This document shows, piece by piece, positions 33,822 to 37,349 of a stretch of DNA of 37,349 bases (its first letter is position 1; the number at the start of each line of letters is the position of its first letter). Both the position numbers and the translations under genes were made by a program. Location: positions 1 to 37,349 of the forward strand of contig QAXH01005112.1 in the NCBI GenBank assembly GCA_004335635.1. Reading direction: 5' to 3'. This stretch comes from Chloromonas sp. AAM2 (taxonomy: Eukaryota; Chlorophyta; Chlorophyceae; Chlamydomonadales; Chlamydomonadaceae). The notes under the pieces are model-generated. The model saw nothing but the letters and a program-made list of their open reading frames with translations. It made no database searches and had not been told where the DNA came from.

Positions 33822-34084
33822 CAGGCATGCTCTTGCCCGGGCATTTGAGCTCTATCACTATCATCATTATCACAGGGGTCTCAGAAATTGCGCCAACACC
33901 CATTATCAGGCTGTGTTCCTTGACATGTGCTCTTTTTGTTACAATGACCGGCGTGGTCCAGCTGACAATGTATACTGCGAACGTCTTGACCGTCATGCAA
34001 GTGATTCTTCAATTCATCCGGCACCTGGGCTGTGGATTGGGCATAAGGTGTAGAACAATGAATCGTAGCTTGACTCTCCCACTG

Positions 34085-34118
34085 TCAAAAAATATGTTTG
34101 CCAGTTCTGGGACTGTTC
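34085..34118 (+). repeat. dispersed motif family, copy 5
   Basis: An A-run, then TATG, then TTTGCCAGTTCTGGGAC; the end has TGTT in place of AATT. Confidence 0.65.
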
Positions 34119-34147
34119 GTGTGCGCTGACGTATTGACTGATGGAAA

Positions 34148-34178
34148 CGTTTACGTTTCTTTACGTTTACGTTTCTTG
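34148..34178 (+). repeat. short TTTACGTTTC repeat
   Basis: The string ACGTTTACGTTTCTTTACGT continues with TTACGTTTC, about three units of TTTACGTTTC-like sequence. Confidence 0.55.
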
Positions 34179-35098
34179 CTGCTTGTGCGTGTACAGACAG
34201 TCTGTGTGTTGGTCCGCAACCAAATGAACAGGGCGTGTTGGTACACGGTTTAGTGCTATTTCTGGGACACGCTGTTGTGCGTGGACACAAAAGAAACCGC
34301 CACAGCGTGTGATCAGCAAGTTGTGATCGATACCCGTACGTGTCACATGTCCGTGGTACACAAAGACTGATAATATTGGGACTATAGACTACAGACTGTA
34401 GAAAGCGAGCCAAGGAAAACTGCAATTTACATTTTGAAACAAAAAAAAAAGATGCACATCTCTCTTGGAGTGGTGGAAGTCCAACCAGCTGTCCCAGTAG
34501 CAACGCCACAGTGTGGGTAACCGGGTTCACAACCCAACACACGCTAGACGAGCCAGACCCAGTCACTACTCTCGCTGTCTGCAATGCTTTCTTCCTGCGC
34601 TGTTTCTTGACATTTCAGACCGTTAGGGAGTAGTGTGACCAGGCCCTTGCCGGTCTGTGAGAGATCTTGACGTTGATATTTCCTGACACAAGTTGACACT
34701 TCTGTAGTAAGTCTTCTTTGTCTCGCTTCTCCCAAGTAAGTGTCATCCTGCCTGTTGCATGGTATGACAGTGCCGGTGTACTACCTACTGTGACCACCCG
34801 ACAAAGTGAATTTAATTGACCCACACGTGACACGAGGTGCAAAGTGAGATGGAAGGGCGCCAGTGCTGGTCGCTGCAGTCAGCTGCGTGTGTCAGTCTGT
34901 TGAATGCACATGCATGTGCTCACAGTACTGGTTTGCCTCCGGCTGAGCGGGAATGAAGCACGGGGCTCGTTACACGGCCTGCGTGCTACCACTGATCCAA
35001 GACGCAATTGCGAGGCCGCAAGCCAAACCAGGGCAGAACAGCATTGGATGACAAAGCATGCCACATACAGGATTGCATACATGACAGCATACAGAGGC

Positions 35099-35540
35099 TT
35101 AGGCCCACGGCTTGTCCCACGGTGAGAAGTTTGCGTGGCGGTCAAACACAGTCAACATGTACCATGGGCTGCAGAGGCTGACGAGCAGCCAATCATCAGC
35201 CTGTTGAAGTAGAATTAGGGTTGAATAGGAAACGCCAGAAGTTGTGGTAGTAGTGGTGGTGGAGGTGAAACATACAACACGGCTTTCCTGCCTGTAGCAT
35301 GAGAGCAGAAGTCTTACCACATAGGTGTTGGTCTGCCTGACGACACAGAGTACATGCCATCGTGCTTGGGCCAACATGGGCATCACACTTGCGAAAAAGT
35401 GTGTGTTCATGTCCTCATCGCAAATCCTCACGTGCTGCAACCTAGGAGAACCCCTGGAACGCCAGCTGTATGCCAAGAGCTGCACTTCTGTACCGCTGGG
35501 CAACTGCGCAAGCTTCTTCAACCCACCCAAGAAGGTGAAC
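35099..35540 (-). CDS. last two exons of an unrecognised gene
   Basis: Exon 35540-35318 (GCAG acceptor, GTAAGA donor) reads FTFLGGLKKLAQLPSGTEVQ, then HVRICDEDMN, HFFASVMPMLAQARWHVLCV and TNTYV. It joins in phase to exon 35200-35099, ADDWLLVSLCSPWYMLTVFD, ending in DKPWA and a TAA. Together they give about 108 aa of mixed, globular-looking protein. I do not recognise the family. The upstream exon must end in phase 2. It may be one of the minus-strand exons at 36703-36806 or 36949-37349, across the minisatellite, but this was not shown. Confidence 0.5.
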
Positions 35541-35778
35541 CTGCCCCAACCCCGGAATGGAACACACCAGCCCAGGCACCTGGAGAGACCAGGAGAGATG
35601 CCAGGCACTCCAGCCCTTGTATCCCTTCAACCACATGAGATTCAACAGATGCTTCTGTGCCCCTGTAGCTCCCCTGGATCTGTGCCTTGCAGTGGGGGCA
35701 GCCTGTCTGCGCTGGGTCAGCGTTGTGTTGATGCGCACGCCAAGCACTTGAATGGGCTGCGATCCCCGCTGTCCGGGA

Positions 35779-36103
35779 CGTGAGCCTGAATGTCTGGACA
35801 GAACGTGAGCCTGAATGTCTGGACAGAACGTGAGCCTGAATGTCTGGATAGCACGTGAGCCTGACTGCCTGGATAGCACGTGAGCCTGACTGCCTGGATA
35901 GCACGTGAGCCTGACTGCCTGGATAGAACGTGAGCCTGAATGTCTGGACAGAACGTGAGCCTGACTGTCTGGATAGCACGTGAGCCTGACTGTCTGCATA
36001 GCACGTGAGCCTGACTGTCTGGATAGCACGTGAGCCTGAATGCCTGGATAGCACGTGAGCCTGACTGCCTGGATAGCACGTGAGCCTGACTGCCTGGATA
36101 GCA
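35779..36103. repeat. minisatellite, 13 copies of a 25-bp unit
   Basis: The unit CGTGAGCCTGACTGCCTGGA plus TAGCA recurs at exact 25-bp spacing from 35779 to 36079 (13 starts). Variants are AATG/ACTG, TGTCT/TGCCT and ACAGAA/ATAGCA. Eight of the 13 units create CACGTG at the joint. There is no stop in any minus frame, which makes long spurious ORFs. Confidence 0.96.
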
Positions 36104-36493
36104 CGGATCACAAGTGACTGCAGATGGGATTTGATTATACTATGTAGTCACTTGATTAAACGTGACAGTGAGCGTGAGACAGTGACTTGACTTCAGGTAT
36201 TGGCTGTGCTTCAATGATGCTGCCTTGCAAGGTCTGGTTCTAGCATGTTGGATGGGGTGGTGACATAGCCAGCAACAGTAACAATTACAAGGTTGGTAAC
36301 AGCAAAGGCAAAGACACTGATGATGTTTAATCACCCTGAAAACAAAACCAGCAATGGTCTGCTCGGCAAGGTGGTTTATGTGGCATGCGATGAATCTAAC
36401 ATTTAATGTACGAATGGAGGTGTTGACCCGAAAATACTTGTGCTTCTACGCTATTAAATTGTCTTCGTGCACATGCTAGGGTGGGTTGACTCG

Positions 36494-36527
36494 CAAAAAA
36501 AGATGTTTGCCAGTTCTGGGACAATGC
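36494..36527 (+). repeat. dispersed motif family, copy 6
   Basis: A seven-A run, then GATG, then TTTGCCAGTTCTGGGACAAT. It is nearly identical to copy 1 over the core although 20 kb away. Confidence 0.75.
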
Positions 36528-36702
36528 TTGCGTGGCGATATGCATTGTGCTTTTTTGCATGTATGCACGCATGTCAAACAAGCAATGGCCATGTTGTGCA
36601 CAGTCACTCACGAGCACTCGCGCTCGGTGCATGTGGGCCCCCGTGATGTGATAAACTTGTATGCATAAACTTGTACAAATATACTTATATACTTGTACTC
36701 AC

Positions 36703-36806
36703 AGGATGTGATACTGTTCATGCTGAAAACCAAGCTGTTGCATTTCTGCACCTCAATCATAAACCAGGCCGCGCCAGAGAACACCTTACACAACTTGAGA
36801 CTTAGT
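36703..36806 (-). CDS. probable internal exon, unrecognised
   Basis: Between a TTTCCAG acceptor and a GTGAGT donor the minus frame reads LSLKLCKVFSGAAWFMIEVQ and then KCNSLVFSMNSITS. It has good splice sites and protein-like composition (an L-x-L-x-x-C start hints at a repeat such as an LRR, but this is weak). It probably belongs to the same minus-strand gene as 35099-35540 and/or 36949-37349. Confidence 0.4.
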
Positions 36807-36948
36807 CTGGAAACAGGTTGAAGGTTCAGTGTGAACCCATGGGCACCTGACAGCGCCTGACAGCACCTGACATTATTCTATTCTAGAACAGATTATGCCT
36901 CAGCCGAAGCCCTAGCTGGGTCAGTATCTCATTGTACGGCAGGGTGAT

Positions 36949-37349
36949 TTAGTCAGCCGGCTGGGTGAAGGGGTGGCACTCAAGACGGGTGAAAATCTGC
37001 AAGTCAGGTTGCCCGTTTCCCAGCAGCGCTCGTGAGACCGGGCAGCACCAGGTCACGGCAGAGTCTTCATAGATATTACCGGATATTGGGTATCGCATGC
37101 CCATTGAGTGGTGTCGATCCCCTGCAACAGGTGTCAATGCCATTACCAGTTCTGCCATGGACTCATACCCACTCAACCACAGGGGTGACCAATTGATATT
37201 CTCCATTGATGTGGTAGTGGCTTTGTGTGCCGCCTGCAAGGTATGACAATACTGCCGAGCTGCGATAGTAACTTTGGCATGCATGGTCAGCAGTCGCTGG
37301 ACCGCGGTGCCAGTGCAATTCGCAGCGACGCCCGTGCAAGTCAACACCA
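36949..37349 (-). CDS. unrecognised minus-strand coding region, open at the window edge
   Basis: A frame of at least 132 codons ends at a TAA at 36949-36951 and may continue past 37349. It includes NINWSPLWLSGYESMAELVM, GMRYPISGNIYEDSAVTWCC and LLGNGQPDLQIFTRLECHPF. A TTGCAG acceptor-like site near 37234 suggests that part may be one exon starting with AAHKATTTSMEN. I do not recognise the family. Confidence 0.35.
   Translation of the reverse strand, partial: VLTCTGVAANCTGTAVQRLLTMHAKVTIAARQYCHTLQAAHKATTTSMENINWSPLWLSGYESMAELVMALTPVAGDRHHSMGMRYPISGNIYEDSAVTWCCPVSRALLGNGQPDLQIFTRLECHPFTQPAD

Larger units (their letters stand above)
33822..35098. other. intergenic, no supported gene
   Basis: It holds motif-family copy 5 (34085-34118), a TTTACGTTTC repeat at 34148-34178, and a ten-A run near 34441. 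Long frames here (plus 33341-34129, minus 34009-34584) show no family and cross the BACK gene's last intron or low-complexity sequence. Confidence 0.4.

Noticed and set aside
33341..34129. 262-codon plus-strand ORF
   Set aside because: It covers the last intron and last exon of the BACK gene in a different frame from the conserved one, plus intergenic sequence. Composition is random-like.
35442..36104. 220-codon and 197-codon minus ORFs with a repeating SGSRAIQ/LTCYPG pattern
   Set aside because: They are read-through of the 25-bp minisatellite, which lacks stops in all minus frames. The period of 25 residues per three units shows that the pattern is a by-product of the DNA repeat.

Overview
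The window is nuclear DNA of an intron-rich eukaryote, most likely a flagellated green alga. The main reasons are: (1) every recognisable gene is split into 8 to 17 short exons by GT-AG introns, and the reading phases agree across almost all junctions; (2) one gene encodes an RIIa domain plus EF-hands protein that matches the ciliary radial spoke protein RSP7; (3) the spaces between genes and inside introns are full of decayed transposon pieces, tandem duplications and minisatellites. The species was not identified. I found no rRNA, tRNA, CRISPR array or bacterial operon.

Layout. 353-7546 (-): a 17-exon leucine-rich-repeat gene of the ribonuclease-inhibitor/NLRC type with a poly-Gln and acidic C-terminus. 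Its introns hold a 13-copy 17-bp minisatellite, a tandem duplication and a dispersed repeat. 8.7-9.95 kb (+): a broken Ty3/gypsy retrotransposon (protease plus the start of reverse transcriptase). About 10.33 kb (-): a tiny piece resembling the P-loop of an OBG/YchF GTPase. 10891-14324 (+): an eight-exon SGNH/GDSL hydrolase. 14.3-18.7 kb: a gene-poor tract with repeats, a possible orphan exon and a fragment that reads as the exonuclease region of a virus/Polinton-type DNA polymerase B. 18718-25280 (-): a 15-exon malonyl-CoA synthetase (ACSF3/AAE13 type). 25705-30817 (-): the 12-exon RSP7-like gene, carrying a 135-bp tandem duplication across an exon-intron boundary. From about 30.9 to 33821 (+): a BACK-domain (BTB/Kelch-like) gene divergently transcribed from the RSP7-like gene across a very short gap. 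35099 to the window end (-): exons of one or more unrecognised genes, with a 13-copy 25-bp minisatellite between them.

The genes do not form an obvious pathway. The malonyl-CoA synthetase is a housekeeping enzyme of organellar fatty-acid or malonate metabolism, RSP7 is an axonemal structural and calcium-binding protein, and the others are unlinked in function. The exon models were joined by hand from splice signals, reading phase and family similarity. Exon ends carry an uncertainty of a few bases and need transcript support.
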